Notes: a model not told the origin generated them from the sequence alone. Counted from the stretch's first letter, positions 16,918-25,743 are shown. The stretch is 64,000 nucleotides of DNA from Hoeflea_A sp965216535 (GCA_965216535.1 OZ244175.1:6200001-6264000); one strand, 5' to 3'. Program-made: numbers and translations.

Positions 16918-17814
16918 ATGGACAAGCTCGGTGATCTGGAAGTGTTCGCGCAAGTGGTGTCGGCCGGAAGCCTGTCGGCCGCCGGGCGAGAACTCGGCCT
17001 GTCGCCGGCGGTGGTTTCAAAACGACTGCGTCGGTTGGAAGACCGCATTGGTACCCGGCTGATCCAGCGCACCACCCGGCAGATATCGCTGACAGAGGCC
17101 GGACAGGGCTACTACGAGCGTGTGGTCGCAATCCTTGCCGGTCTTGACGAGGCCGAGGCTTTCGTCACCAGGCGTTCGCAACAGGCGCGCGGGATCCTTC
17201 GGGTTTCAGCGCCAACATCCTTCGGCCGCATGCACATCGCCCCGCACCTCAAGGCCTTCATGGGCGCCAATCCGGACCTGTCTGTGCATCTGATGCTGAG
17301 CGATCGAATGGTCGACATCGTGGCCGAGGGTTTCGACATTGCCATCCGCATCGCCGAACTGAACGACTCAAGCCTGGTGGCGCGACGGCTCGCACCAGTG
17401 CGGCGAATCCTGTGCGCGACGCCTGGCTACCTGGCGGCCAATGGCGTGCCGCAGGGAATCGACGATCTCGAGAACCACATCTGCCTGCCGCCACACAACA
17501 ACGATCCCTGGAGACTGGAAGGACCGGAGGGATCGCTGCTCTACCGGCCAGCGGGCAGGCTGTCGACCAATTCAAGCGAGGTCGTGCGCGAGTGCGTTAT
17601 CGCGGGTCTTGGCATCGCGCTGCGATCGACCTGGGACATTTCGGAGGAATTGCTCGACGGACGGCTCGTCCGCGTGCTGCCCAAATACGAGAGTTCGCGC
17701 GGCGTTGCGGTCCACGCCGTCTTTGCCAGCCGGCATTTCCTGCCGACCAAGATCCGGGTTTTCGTCGATTATCTTTCGGAGCTGTTCGGTCCGCGGCCCT
17801 ATTGGGAGAAATGA
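16918..17814 (+). CDS. LysR-family transcriptional regulator
   Basis: A 298-residue LysR protein with the N-terminal winged helix (LEVFAQVVSAGSLSAAGREL ... VVSKRLRRLE, residues about 7-45), then the LysR substrate domain starting near RGILRVSAPTSFGRMHIAP. It is divergent from glcD, with 107 bp between them, so regulation of the glc operon is possible; but the subfamily (short linker, polar effector domain) also matches many general LysR regulators. The 3' end overlaps that of the EamA transporter gene by 16 bp. Confidence 0.9.
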   Translation: MDKLGDLEVFAQVVSAGSLSAAGRELGLSPAVVSKRLRRLEDRIGTRLIQRTTRQISLTEAGQGYYERVVAILAGLDEAEAFVTRRSQQARGILRVSAPTSFGRMHIAPHLKAFMGANPDLSVHLMLSDRMVDIVAEGFDIAIRIAELNDSSLVARRLAPVRRILCATPGYLAANGVPQGIDDLENHICLPPHNNDPWRLEGPEGSLLYRPAGRLSTNSSEVVRECVIAGLGIALRSTWDISEELLDGRLVRVLPKYESSRGVAVHAVFASRHFLPTKIRVFVDYLSELFGPRPYWEK

Positions 17815-18686
17815 GCCCTGCGCCCGTCACGGGCCAGGAAGATCAGTCCCAGCCCAACCAGCGCTATACCGACGACGAGACCAGGCGTGACCGGCTCGTT
17901 CAAAACAGTCACCGAGACCAGTGCCGCCGTCACCGGGCTGAGCGAAAGGAACGCTGTCATGCGGGTCGCATCCGCCTTCGACAGGGCATAAAGCCAGGCG
18001 AGATACCCGAGGCCGCTCGACAGACCCACAAAGATGATCAGCGCTATGATGACAGAGGACCAGTCGGCAACAGGCAGCGCGGCCGGTTCGACAAGGCCGA
18101 GCAGAGCGAGTGGCGGCAGCGACGCGGCCATCGCCAGCGCACTGGTCCGGATAATACCGTAGCGCTCCAGATAGGGCCGGTAGAAGACCGAGCACACAGC
18201 GCCGGTCAAAGTCGCCAGGGCCGCGAGAAGAAGGCCGATCAGGTCGGTAGCAGTTATGCGGCCAGCCCAGGCGTCCAATCCAAGCAGGCAGGCAATGCCT
18301 GCCAAAGTGGAGAGAATGGCCATCACGCCGGCGAACCCGGGTGAAGCTTTCCCCATCAGGTGGCTGACGCCCAAGGTCATCAAAGGCAGCGACGAGAACA
18401 CCAGTGCCGCTCGCGGTGAGCTGGTATACAGCAACGCCGCGTAGAGCAACGCGATCAAAACCCCGAACTGGCCGATCCCAAGCAGAGCGACCGGCAGCAG
18501 GTCGTGTCGGGTAATACGAGGTGCTTTCGACATCAAGGCAAGGGGCAGCAGGACGGCAACGGCGATGGCGTAGCGCAGAAAGCCCAGGCGGCCGGGCCCG
18601 ACATCGGCGACGATCACTTCGCTCGCTACCAGCGTTATGCCAATCTGGACCCCGCACAGGGCGGCAGCGAGCAATGCCAGGTTCAC
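17799..18686 (-). CDS. EamA-domain (DMT superfamily) transporter
   Basis: A 295-residue protein with ten predicted membrane helices in two EamA repeats, for example PGRLGFLRYAIAVAVLLPLAL in the first and SGLGYLAWLYALSKADATRM in the second. Such proteins are inner-membrane drug/metabolite exporters, often of amino acids or metabolites. Substrate unknown. Its ATG overlaps the stop of the MarR-GNAT gene (ATGA), so the two are co-translated. This suggests that the fused regulator/acetyltransferase controls or serves the exporter. Confidence 0.9.
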   Translation of the reverse strand: MNLALLAAALCGVQIGITLVASEVIVADVGPGRLGFLRYAIAVAVLLPLALMSKAPRITRHDLLPVALLGIGQFGVLIALLYAALLYTSSPRAALVFSSLPLMTLGVSHLMGKASPGFAGVMAILSTLAGIACLLGLDAWAGRITATDLIGLLLAALATLTGAVCSVFYRPYLERYGIIRTSALAMAASLPPLALLGLVEPAALPVADWSSVIIALIIFVGLSSGLGYLAWLYALSKADATRMTAFLSLSPVTAALVSVTVLNEPVTPGLVVGIALVGLGLIFLARDGRRAHFSQ

Positions 18687-19627
18687 AGGTCGCGGCTCCA
18701 GGTCTGACCGACCAACTGCTTGCCGAAACTGAAATGCGGCTCCTCGTCATCGAGACTGAATCCGGTTGTTTCATAGATGCGACGCGCCGCGTCCAGATTG
18801 TCGTTCGTCCACAGGACCATGCGGTCATAGCCCTTGGTTCGAGCAAAACGGATGCATTCCTCGACCAACCGCCGACCGAGCCCCAGGCCGCGAGCGGTCG
18901 GCTCCACATAGAGCATGCGGAGCCTGGCTGTGACGTCATCCTCACTGACGACAAACACGGAACCGACAATTTCGCCCTCGCTCTCGGCAATCCAGCAGCG
19001 CTCGCGCGCGGCGTCGAAATCGTTCACAAACCTGCCAATAATTTCCGAAACCAGCGCTTCAAATGTCCAATCCCATCCATACTCGCGGGCATAGAGAACC
19101 GCCTGGCGATGAGCGACCCAGCCGAGATCGCCCGGATGCGGATCACGCAGGAGAAATGTCCGGTCGCCGTCATCGTTGCCAAGCAGACGGCGCACCCGAT
19201 CCATGGCCCCAACGAGTTGGCGTTGTTCGCTTTCGCTAAGGTCCGATAACAGCGTTGCCACTTCCGCTGCCGACATCGCATTCAAACCGGCAAATACAGC
19301 TTTGCCGTCATCGGTGAGGGTCAGGAGCAATCGCTTTGCGTTGTCTGGCGCCGGGGTGCGGACAAGCAGCCCCTTCTTCTCCAGGCCGGCGATAAGGCGG
19401 CTGAGATATCCGGCGTCCAACGCCAGATCGCGTCTGAGCTTGGCAGCCGAGACCGGTTGGCCGCCAGGAGCATTGGCGACTTCGTAGAGAATGCGCACCT
19501 GAGGAAGCGTGTATTCCGATGTGAGCATGCTTTCGTTGAGCGCACCGACCAGGCGCGTGTGAAAGCGGTTGAACCGTCGCACAGCGGCGATGTGATCGGC
19601 CGAAACGGATGCGGTTGTTCCCTGCAT
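18683..19627 (-). CDS. MarR-type regulator fused to GNAT acetyltransferase
   Basis: The ATG at 19627 gives 314 residues; an in-frame TTG lies 15 nt further up. Residues about 10-145 form a MarR winged helix (SEYTLPQVRILYEV, DAGYLSRLIAGLEKKGL, NAKRLLLTLTDDGKAVF). Residues about 155-314 form a GNAT domain with the acetyl-CoA loop VEPTARGLGLGRRLVEECI and the C-terminal ARRIYETTGF. This domain pair is a known fusion class. The MarR part probably autoregulates via the inverted repeats just upstream, and the operon includes the EamA transporter. Acetylation substrate unknown. Confidence 0.88.
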   Translation of the reverse strand: MQGTTASVSADHIAAVRRFNRFHTRLVGALNESMLTSEYTLPQVRILYEVANAPGGQPVSAAKLRRDLALDAGYLSRLIAGLEKKGLLVRTPAPDNAKRLLLTLTDDGKAVFAGLNAMSAAEVATLLSDLSESEQRQLVGAMDRVRRLLGNDDGDRTFLLRDPHPGDLGWVAHRQAVLYAREYGWDWTFEALVSEIIGRFVNDFDAARERCWIAESEGEIVGSVFVVSEDDVTARLRMLYVEPTARGLGLGRRLVEECIRFARTKGYDRMVLWTNDNLDAARRIYETTGFSLDDEEPHFSFGKQLVGQTWSRDL

Positions 19628-19646
19628 TTTCACAGCAAGCAAGAAA

Positions 19647-19687
19647 GTGTTGCTTTTGTCAACACCCTATGGATGTAGAAGGGTGTT
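19647..19687. promoter_or_regulatory. Nested inverted repeats upstream of the MarR-GNAT gene
   Basis: GTGTTG-CTTTTGT-CAACAC (19647-19665) is followed, sharing an arm, by AACACCCT and AGGGTGTT separated by 11 bp (19661-19687). A minus-strand TTGACA (19657-19662) lies within the first repeat, so a bound dimer would block a -35 element of the MarR-GNAT gene. This is a plausible MarR operator. Confidence 0.5.
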
Positions 19688-19757
19688 TGCCTGATCCGGC
19701 ACACACGGGTTACGGTCCAGTTCTCGGTGAGCGACGCAATGGAATCGGCAGGACGTG

Positions 19758-20375
19758 ATGGACGATATCGACTGTGTGGTTTGGGATTTCGATGGAGTGC
19801 TCAACCGCAACATCATCGACGGCCGCATTTTGTGGACGGAAACCTTCGAAGCCGATCACGCTGTGTCTCTGCAGCACTTTCGCGACTACGTCTTCAGCGA
19901 CGAGTTCAAACATGTCCTGCGCGGCGACAAGGACTTGCTCGCCCATGTGGACGAGTGGGTTCGTGCATCCGGCTACGATGGTTCGGCACAAGACATTCTC
20001 GACTACTGGTTTGCCAAGGACGCGCGGCCCGATACGGAGGTCCTGGCGATGATTGAGGCCGAGCGCTCGGCAGGCCGCAAGAACGTCATCGCCACGAACA
20101 ACGAACCACGACGCACTGCCTATATCGAAAACGAGATGGGGTTCGGCAAACGCGTCGACGCGATTTTTTCCTCCGGACGGCTTCGGTGCATGAAGCCTGA
20201 ACCGGAGTTTTTCAACACCGTTTCCGAGACGCTGGCGATACCCGTTGAAAGGCTGATCCTCGTGGACGACAGCCAGAAGAACGTCGATGCGGCGGCGGCT
20301 CTGGGATGGCAGACGTTTCATTTCGATGCCGGCGATCATGAGGCTTTGAGACGGCGGCTCGGCCTTGCCGGTTGA
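19758..20375 (+). CDS. HAD-superfamily hydrolase
   Basis: Start at the ATG at 19758, directly after an in-frame GTG. The 205-residue protein is a HAD phosphatase: motif I VVWDFDGVLNRN near residue 9, motif II IATNN, motif III lysine in MKPEPEFF and motif IV ILVDDSQKNVDAA. The order and spacing resemble phosphoglycolate phosphatase/epoxide-hydrolase-like HADs (cap type C1). Substrate unknown; a phosphoglycolate role near the glc operon is possible but unsupported. The stop overlaps nothing functional, and the MFS gene starts 47 nt later. Confidence 0.87.
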   Translation: MDDIDCVVWDFDGVLNRNIIDGRILWTETFEADHAVSLQHFRDYVFSDEFKHVLRGDKDLLAHVDEWVRASGYDGSAQDILDYWFAKDARPDTEVLAMIEAERSAGRKNVIATNNEPRRTAYIENEMGFGKRVDAIFSSGRLRCMKPEPEFFNTVSETLAIPVERLILVDDSQKNVDAAAALGWQTFHFDAGDHEALRRRLGLAG

Positions 20376-20422
20376 GTGATCGCGGGCTATTCCTGATACA
20401 ACCTTCCCGACAGGATCCCACC

Positions 20423-21694
20423 ATGACCGCTCTTCTGCTGCGCAAGAACCGCAACTATCGACTGTTGTTTACCGGCAGCGCCTTCTCCAATCTCGGCGAC
20501 GGCATCTCGGCTCTGGCCTTTCCGTGGCTTGCGACGCTCATCACCCGCGACCCGCTGTTGATTTCGCTGGTGGCCTTTGCCACCCGCCTGCCGTGGTTTC
20601 TGTTTGCCTTGCCGGCCGGCGTCGTGATCGACCGGGCGGACCGGCAGAAAGTGATGGTTCGAGCCGACATGCTCAGGCTGATCCTGAGTTTTGGGGTGGT
20701 GGCGCTGATCCTGGCAGCCCCTGCCCTGCCGCTTGACGATCACGCCGGCTCGGCGCTGCCGCTGATACTCGCATTGTCGACCATCGCCTTCCTGCTGGGC
20801 GCGGCGGAAGTGTTTCGTGACAATGCGGCGCAGACCGTGCTTCCGGTGCTGGTTGAAAGCCGCGATCTGGAAAAGGCCAATGGTCAGATCTGGAGCATCG
20901 AACAGGTGATGGGATCGTTCGTAGGCCCCCCGCTCGCCGGACTGCTGATCGCGATCGCGGTTCCGGTGCCTTTCGGTTTCGACGCCGTCATGTTCGGCCT
21001 GTCGGCATGGTGTGTCTGGTGCATCGCCTTTCCGGCGCGCCAATCCGTCAAGCTGCCTGAAGGCTTCTGGCGCGAGCTGAAGGCCGGCATTGCCTGGATC
21101 CTCGCGCACCGGCTGATCCTTCAATTGGCGGTGATGCTCGGCGTCCTCAACGCCCTCAACCTCATGGGGCTGACGGTGCTGGTGCTCTATTCGCAGGAAG
21201 TGCTCGGGCTGACGGCCTTCGGCTATGGCGTGCTGCTGACCGCTGGGGCCGCCGGCGGCGTGGTCGGTGGCCTGCTGTGTCCCGGCGTCGCCGAACGCAT
21301 CCGTGCCGGTCGCAGTCTGTTCGTGGCGCTGGCCCTTTTTCCCTTACCCGTTGCGCTGATTTACCTGACCGACTCGACAATCCTTGTCGGCATCGCGCTT
21401 TTCGTCGAAATGGTTGCCGCCATGTTGTGGAACGTGGTCACGGTGTCCTACCGGCAACGCGCCATCCCGCAGGACATTCTTGGCCGGGTCAACAGCATCT
21501 ATCGGTTCTTCGGCTGGGGCATGATGCCGCTCGGCGCTCTTGCGGGCGGTCTCGTGGTCACCTGGAGCGAGCCCGGTCTGGGCCGCGAGGCAGCGCTACG
21601 CCTGCCCTACCTGATTGCGGCCATCGGTTTCGCGGCGATGTTCGTTTACGGGGCCCTGGCGCTGCGGTTCAAGCCCGTCGCCGATGCCGAATAG
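20423..21694 (+). CDS. MFS transporter (MFS_3 / enterobactin-exporter type)
   Basis: The ATG at 20423 gives 423 residues starting MTALLLRKNRNYRLLFTGSAFSN, a typical start for the MFS_3 group; an upstream TTG-initiated extension is less likely. About twelve membrane helices are visible, with the cytoplasmic loop motif PAGVVIDRADRQKVMVRADM (MFS signature) after helix 2 and IPQDILGRVNSIYRFFGWGMMP in the second half. Members export drugs, macrolides or siderophores. No neighbouring gene specifies the substrate. It converges on a methyltransferase gene only 2 bp away. Confidence 0.88.
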   Translation: MTALLLRKNRNYRLLFTGSAFSNLGDGISALAFPWLATLITRDPLLISLVAFATRLPWFLFALPAGVVIDRADRQKVMVRADMLRLILSFGVVALILAAPALPLDDHAGSALPLILALSTIAFLLGAAEVFRDNAAQTVLPVLVESRDLEKANGQIWSIEQVMGSFVGPPLAGLLIAIAVPVPFGFDAVMFGLSAWCVWCIAFPARQSVKLPEGFWRELKAGIAWILAHRLILQLAVMLGVLNALNLMGLTVLVLYSQEVLGLTAFGYGVLLTAGAAGGVVGGLLCPGVAERIRAGRSLFVALALFPLPVALIYLTDSTILVGIALFVEMVAAMLWNVVTVSYRQRAIPQDILGRVNSIYRFFGWGMMPLGALAGGLVVTWSEPGLGREAALRLPYLIAAIGFAAMFVYGALALRFKPVADAE

Positions 21695-21696
21695 GA

Positions 21697-22449
21697 TCAC
21701 ATACGCCGGCCGAGCGGGATAATCTCACGCGACGTCTCCGTCCAATCAGCGCCAAGCCAATCGCCGTACCAATGGTCCACCGTTAAACCCGCCTCCTGCA
21801 ACTCCGCTTCGAGCGTTGACTTGGGCGGAAAGGAGATACGCGACACTGCGGTGATGGTCTCACCGGATCGGACAAACCTGTAATAGGTTTTGTACGTGAC
21901 GATGCCCGTTTTCGGCTCGTAGCTCGCATCGTTCCACGTCTCGACCGGTCCGACCGTGGGGTGATCGATCTGCTCTCGTGATCGATCCGGAACCCAGTTG
22001 AGCCAGGCGCGAAACTCCGGATTGCGGCTGTCGAAAATGAAGCGCCCTCCGGGTGCGAGGTGAGCAGCAATGGTCTTCAAGGCGGCGACCCGGTCCGCGG
22101 GGGTCAGAAAGACCTGAAACGCGTGGCCGGTGAGCAGCACAAGATCGAACTCTTCATCAAGGCGGATTTCGCGGGCATCGGCTTCGACCCAACGAACACG
22201 CTCGCCACCGCTGCGTTGGCGAGCCACGGCCAAAATGGCGCCGGCAGGGTCTACACCGGTCACCCGTTTGTCTTGAGCGATGGCCGCCGGCAGCGTTCCA
22301 GTGCCACAGCCGAGATCAAGCACCGATCCGGCATCTTCCGCCAACCGGGCGCAAAACTCGAAATCATCGCGCCGGTCCCAGCCACACAGGAAATCGTAGA
22401 ATTGAACGAACCGCGGATCGCGAAACAGGGGATCGTCGTCTTCGATCAT
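21697..22449 (-). CDS. Class I SAM-dependent methyltransferase
   Basis: A 250-residue methyltransferase with motif I VLDLGCGTGTLPAAIA (about residues 43-58), the acidic loop GVDPAG, and motif post-II EADAREI / FDLVLLTGHAFQ. The fold is Methyltransf_25-like. Its start codon overlaps the tdh stop by 4 nt (ATGA), so it is the third gene of the kbl-tdh operon. No known step of threonine-to-glycine breakdown needs a methyltransferase, so its part in the operon is open. Homologues of this size methylate small metabolites. Confidence 0.86.
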   Translation of the reverse strand: MIEDDDPLFRDPRFVQFYDFLCGWDRRDDFEFCARLAEDAGSVLDLGCGTGTLPAAIAQDKRVTGVDPAGAILAVARQRSGGERVRWVEADAREIRLDEEFDLVLLTGHAFQVFLTPADRVAALKTIAAHLAPGGRFIFDSRNPEFRAWLNWVPDRSREQIDHPTVGPVETWNDASYEPKTGIVTYKTYYRFVRSGETITAVSRISFPPKSTLEAELQEAGLTVDHWYGDWLGADWTETSREIIPLGRRM

Positions 22450-23477
22450 TGCGGATCCATGGTCAGCACAACCTTGCAGGCCTCACCGGCATTGAGCACA
22501 TCGAACCCCTTTTGAAAATCCTCGAAGGGGAAGTGATGGCTGATCACGGGGGTGATGTCGAGGCCGCTTTCAAGCATGGCCAGCCCCTTGTGCCAGGTAT
22601 CGAACATCTCGCGCCCGTAGACGCCCTTGAACTGGAGGCTCTTGAAAATCGCCTTGTTCAGGTCAACCGAGACCGGGCCGTGAAAGATCCCGAGCAAGCC
22701 GATATGAGCACCGTTGTTGGCAGAGGCAATCATGTCATCCAGAGCGGCCGGGGCACCCGACATTTCCAGGCCGATGTCGAAGCCCTCTTTCATGCCGAGT
22801 TCGTTCATCACCGTCGTCAGGCTCTCCTGACCGGCAATGACACCACGCGACGCACCCATGCGCTCGGCCAGTGCCAGTCGCTTCGGGTTGATGTCGGAGA
22901 CGACGACATGGCGCGCGCCGACATGCCGGCATATTGCCGCCGCCATGAGGCCGATCGGCCCGGCGCCGGTGATCAGCACATCTTCCCCGGCGAGATCGAA
23001 GCCGAGCGCCGTGTGCACCGCATTGCCGAAAGGATCGAGGATCGAGGCGTGGTCGTCGGAAATCGTGTCCGGGATCGGGTAGACATTGTGCTCGGGGATC
23101 ACGACGAAGTCTGCGAAGGCGCCGGGCCGATTGACGCCGACACCCTGCGTATTGATGCACAGATGCTCGCGTCCGGCACGGCAATTGCGGCAGGTCCCGC
23201 ACACAATATGCCCCTCGCCCGACACACGCTGGCCAACCTCGAAGGTCTCGACGCCGTCGCCCAGTTCATCGATCAGGCCGACGAACTCATGGCCGATGGT
23301 CAGAGGCGTCGGCACATTGGCTGCCGCCCAATCATCCCAGTTGAAGATATGAAGGTCCGTTCCGCAGATGGACGCGCGGGTGACTCTTATGCACACTTCG
23401 CCCGACCCGGGGATCGGTTTGTCGACCTCCATCAGCTCGAGGCCGGGTTTCGGTTGGTTCTTGACGAGCGCCCGCAT
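22446..23477 (-). CDS. tdh: L-threonine 3-dehydrogenase Tdh
   Basis: The ATG at 23477 gives 343 residues beginning MRALVKNQPKPGLELMEV, matching the usual Tdh length. It is a zinc-dependent medium-chain dehydrogenase: catalytic-zinc ligands in RASICGTDLHIF and GHEFVGLIDELG, structural-zinc cysteines CGTCRNCRAGREHLC, and the NAD loop GAGPIGLMAAAICRHVGA. It oxidises L-threonine to 2-amino-3-ketobutyrate, which Kbl, encoded just upstream, cleaves to glycine and acetyl-CoA. The 14-nt gap between the two genes indicates co-transcription. Confidence 0.96.
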   Translation of the reverse strand: MRALVKNQPKPGLELMEVDKPIPGSGEVCIRVTRASICGTDLHIFNWDDWAAANVPTPLTIGHEFVGLIDELGDGVETFEVGQRVSGEGHIVCGTCRNCRAGREHLCINTQGVGVNRPGAFADFVVIPEHNVYPIPDTISDDHASILDPFGNAVHTALGFDLAGEDVLITGAGPIGLMAAAICRHVGARHVVVSDINPKRLALAERMGASRGVIAGQESLTTVMNELGMKEGFDIGLEMSGAPAALDDMIASANNGAHIGLLGIFHGPVSVDLNKAIFKSLQFKGVYGREMFDTWHKGLAMLESGLDITPVISHHFPFEDFQKGFDVLNAGEACKVVLTMDPQ

Positions 23478-23491
23478 GGATCCGCTGCCCT

Positions 23492-24691
23492 TCAGATAAT
23501 GCCGCATTCGCGGCCGGCCCCGGTAAAGGCGGCAATGGCGCGGTCGATCTGGTCCGGCGTATGGGCCGCCGACATCTGGGTCCGGATCCGTGCCTGCCCT
23601 TTCGGCACTACTGGATAGGAAAATGCGACGACATAGATGCCCCGTTGCAGGAGTGCCTCCGCCAGCTCTCCGGTTTTCGCTGCATCGCCGACCATCACCG
23701 GAATGATTGGATGATCGCCGGCGACCAGATCGAAGCCGGCAGCTTCCATGCCGCTTCGAAACCGCGCTGCGTTGTCGCGCAACCGGTCCCGCAGATCGGA
23801 AGCCGCTTCTGCGATGTCGATGGCCTTGATCGCGGCCGCGCAGATGGGCGGCGCGACCGCGTTGGAAAACAGGTAAGGTCGGGCCCGCTGGCGCAGCAAT
23901 TCGACGATCGGCTTCGGCCCGGCGACGTAACCGCCGGACGCACCGCCAAGCGCCTTGCCGAAAGTCCCGGTCAGGAGGTGGACGCGCCCTTCGACCCCAT
24001 GGAACTCTGGCGTACCGGCGCCCCGGTCACCGATGAAACCGGTGGCGTGACAGTCATCGACCATCACCATCGCGTCGTACCTGTCCGCCAGATCACAGAC
24101 TTCCGGCAGGTTGGCGATGATGCCGTCCATGGAAAAAACACCGTCTGTCACGATCAGACGAGCACTGCAATCGGACGCAGCGATCAGCTGCCGTTCAAGA
24201 TCCGCCATGTCATTGTTGGCGTAGCGGAAGCGTTGCGCCTTGCACAAGCGCACCCCGTCGATAATCGAGGCGTGGTTCAGGGCATCGGAAATGATGGCAT
24301 CTTCCGGTCCGAGCAACGGCTCGAAGACCCCGCCATTGGCATCGAAACAGGATGGAAAGACGATGGCGTCCTCTGTGCGAAGGTAGTCGGCAATGCGGAT
24401 CTCGAGATCGCGATGCAGATCCTGGGTTCCGCATATGAAGCGGACCGAGGCCATGCCGAATCCATGACTGTCGAGGGCTTGTTTCGCTGCTTCAATCAGT
24501 CTCTCGTCGTCGGCCAGGCCCAGATAATTGTTGGCGCAAAAATTCAGCACCTCACGGGTTTCGTCCCCTGCCAACCGGGTCGTCACCTGCGTCGACTGCG
24601 GCGTCACGATCAGCCGCTCACGCTTGCGGGTTCCGGCCGCATCGATTTCCTCAAGGATTGCGGCGGACTTTTCAACCAACGTTAGGGACAT
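23492..24691 (-). CDS. kbl: Glycine C-acetyltransferase (2-amino-3-ketobutyrate CoA ligase) Kbl
   Basis: The ATG at 24691 gives 399 residues; an ATG 60 nt upstream would lie in the promoter. It is an alpha-oxoamine synthase (PLP fold type I): NFCANNYLGLADD, GFGMASVRFICGTQDLH, the aspartate in MVMVDDCHATG, and the PLP lysine in TGTFGKALGGASGG. These are diagnostic for Kbl. With Tdh it turns threonine into glycine plus acetyl-CoA in the cytoplasm. It lies 69 nt downstream of an XRE-cupin regulator on the same strand and has its own candidate promoter. Confidence 0.96.
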   Translation of the reverse strand: MSLTLVEKSAAILEEIDAAGTRKRERLIVTPQSTQVTTRLAGDETREVLNFCANNYLGLADDERLIEAAKQALDSHGFGMASVRFICGTQDLHRDLEIRIADYLRTEDAIVFPSCFDANGGVFEPLLGPEDAIISDALNHASIIDGVRLCKAQRFRYANNDMADLERQLIAASDCSARLIVTDGVFSMDGIIANLPEVCDLADRYDAMVMVDDCHATGFIGDRGAGTPEFHGVEGRVHLLTGTFGKALGGASGGYVAGPKPIVELLRQRARPYLFSNAVAPPICAAAIKAIDIAEAASDLRDRLRDNAARFRSGMEAAGFDLVAGDHPIIPVMVGDAAKTGELAEALLQRGIYVVAFSYPVVPKGQARIRTQMSAAHTPDQIDRAIAAFTGAGRECGII

Positions 24692-24723
24692 GGCACTTTC
24701 CAATATATAGTATCTATTCCTGG

Positions 24724-24751
24724 ATATCAGAATATTTGCAGCTTCTGTCAA
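24724..24751 (-). promoter_or_regulatory. Candidate promoter of kbl-tdh
   Basis: On the minus strand a perfect TTGACA (24746-24751) is followed after 16 nt by TGATAT (24724-24729), about 33 nt before the kbl ATG. The region is AT-rich and contains GATATC. It lies in the 69-bp gap after the regulator gene. Confidence 0.45.
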
Positions 24752-24760
24752 GCGAGGCGG

Positions 24761-25351
24761 TCACGCCTTTGGCACGGTACCGCCATAAAGCTGCGGCTGA
24801 GCCACCAACAGCAGGGCCTGGGTTTCACCTTTGTCGGTGTTGTCGATGCAATGGGCCCTGTCGGCCCGATAGCGCAGAGTGTCTCCGGCCGCGGCCTTTA
24901 CCGTACGCCCATCGACCGTTACCGACAGAGCGCCGGACAGGCAGGTCAGATGTTCAAAGGTACCGGCGGCGTGGGGTTTTGAACCGAGGCTGCCTCCCGG
25001 CTCCATGATCAATCGATACCACTCGACAGGAAGCACTGTGCGCCGCGGGCTGAGCATCGATAGCGAGCATTTTCCGTCGGCGCTGCGCCGCACGGGTGTT
25101 GAATAGGAATGGATGTGTTCGATCGGCTCGTCACGCGCCGGCCCGCCTTCCAGCGAGGCCAGATCGAGCCCCAAAGCCTGGGTGAGCGCCCAGACGATGG
25201 AAAACGTCGGATTGACGGTGCCGCGCTCGATTGCCGACAGCATCGAGCGCGAAACGCCACTGCGCTCCGCGACCCCTTCAAGGGTAAGACCACGGTTCTT
25301 GCGGGCCTGCCGAACGAGCTGGCCGATATCGGGTGGAGAAACAGCATCCAT
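24761..25351 (-). CDS. XRE-family regulator with cupin domain
   Basis: Start taken at the ATG at 25351 (196 residues); an in-frame TTG lies 15 nt upstream. Residues about 8-62 are a lambda-repressor-like helix-turn-helix (IGQLVRQARKNRGLTLEGVA ... SRSMLSAIERGTVNPTFS). Residues about 115-190 are a cupin_2 barrel (GTFEHLTCLSGALSVTVDGR, ADRAHCIDNTDKG). Such proteins sense small ligands through the cupin. The position directly ahead of kbl-tdh suggests that it controls threonine catabolism, with AT-rich sites on both its flanks. It is divergent from a small basic protein gene. Confidence 0.87.
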   Translation of the reverse strand: MDAVSPPDIGQLVRQARKNRGLTLEGVAERSGVSRSMLSAIERGTVNPTFSIVWALTQALGLDLASLEGGPARDEPIEHIHSYSTPVRRSADGKCSLSMLSPRRTVLPVEWYRLIMEPGGSLGSKPHAAGTFEHLTCLSGALSVTVDGRTVKAAAGDTLRYRADRAHCIDNTDKGETQALLLVAQPQLYGGTVPKA

Positions 25352-25427
25352 GACAGGGAATTGCAACGCAAGCCGGCTGTGTTGTCAATCGGCTCCAAGA
25401 TACTGGAATTTCAGCACGATCTTCAGT

Positions 25428-25477
25428 CGATAGTGATTGCCTATCAAACTGATAAATACAATCGATTGGTACTATCG
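25428..25477. promoter_or_regulatory. AT-rich divergent promoter with inverted repeats
   Basis: Within the 189-bp gap between the XRE-cupin gene and the small protein gene lie TATCA-AAC-TGATA (25442-25454) and an outer pair CGATAGT / ACTATCG (25428-25434, 25471-25477). They are good operator candidates for the XRE regulator. Confidence 0.4.
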
Positions 25478-25540
25478 CTCAATCAAGCCTATTTGCGGAT
25501 CATGAAACGCAAAACAGAACCCAGACGAATGGAGGATACT

Positions 25541-25717
25541 ATGGCGAAAAAATTCCATGCTGCTTCCTATGACGACGTCAATCAGGTCATCAGAACACGG
25601 CATCGGCGCCACGAGAGCTTCATGGACGGCATGAAGCGGGTGCGGGCCAAGCTGCAACAGCGACCGCGCGACGAGCAGATCCATCCACTTATCCTGGGCG
25701 GATTGAACCTGAGCTAG
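25541..25717 (+). CDS. Small basic protein of unknown function
   Basis: A 58-residue protein starting at the ATG at 25541, with a strong GGAGG site 6 nt upstream that argues for real translation. It has no signal peptide or membrane segment, is strongly basic in the middle (RTRHRRHE, GMKRVRAKLQQRPRDE), and ends with a hydrophobic LILGGLNLS. Composition suggests nucleic-acid or protein binding. I do not recognise a family; it is superficially like the short Arg-rich DUF1127-type proteins but lacks their clear motif. A hairpin follows 26 nt after the stop. Confidence 0.65.
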   Translation: MAKKFHAASYDDVNQVIRTRHRRHESFMDGMKRVRAKLQQRPRDEQIHPLILGGLNLS

Positions 25718-25743
25718 TCCTACGCTGGCTCCGGCCATCAAAT

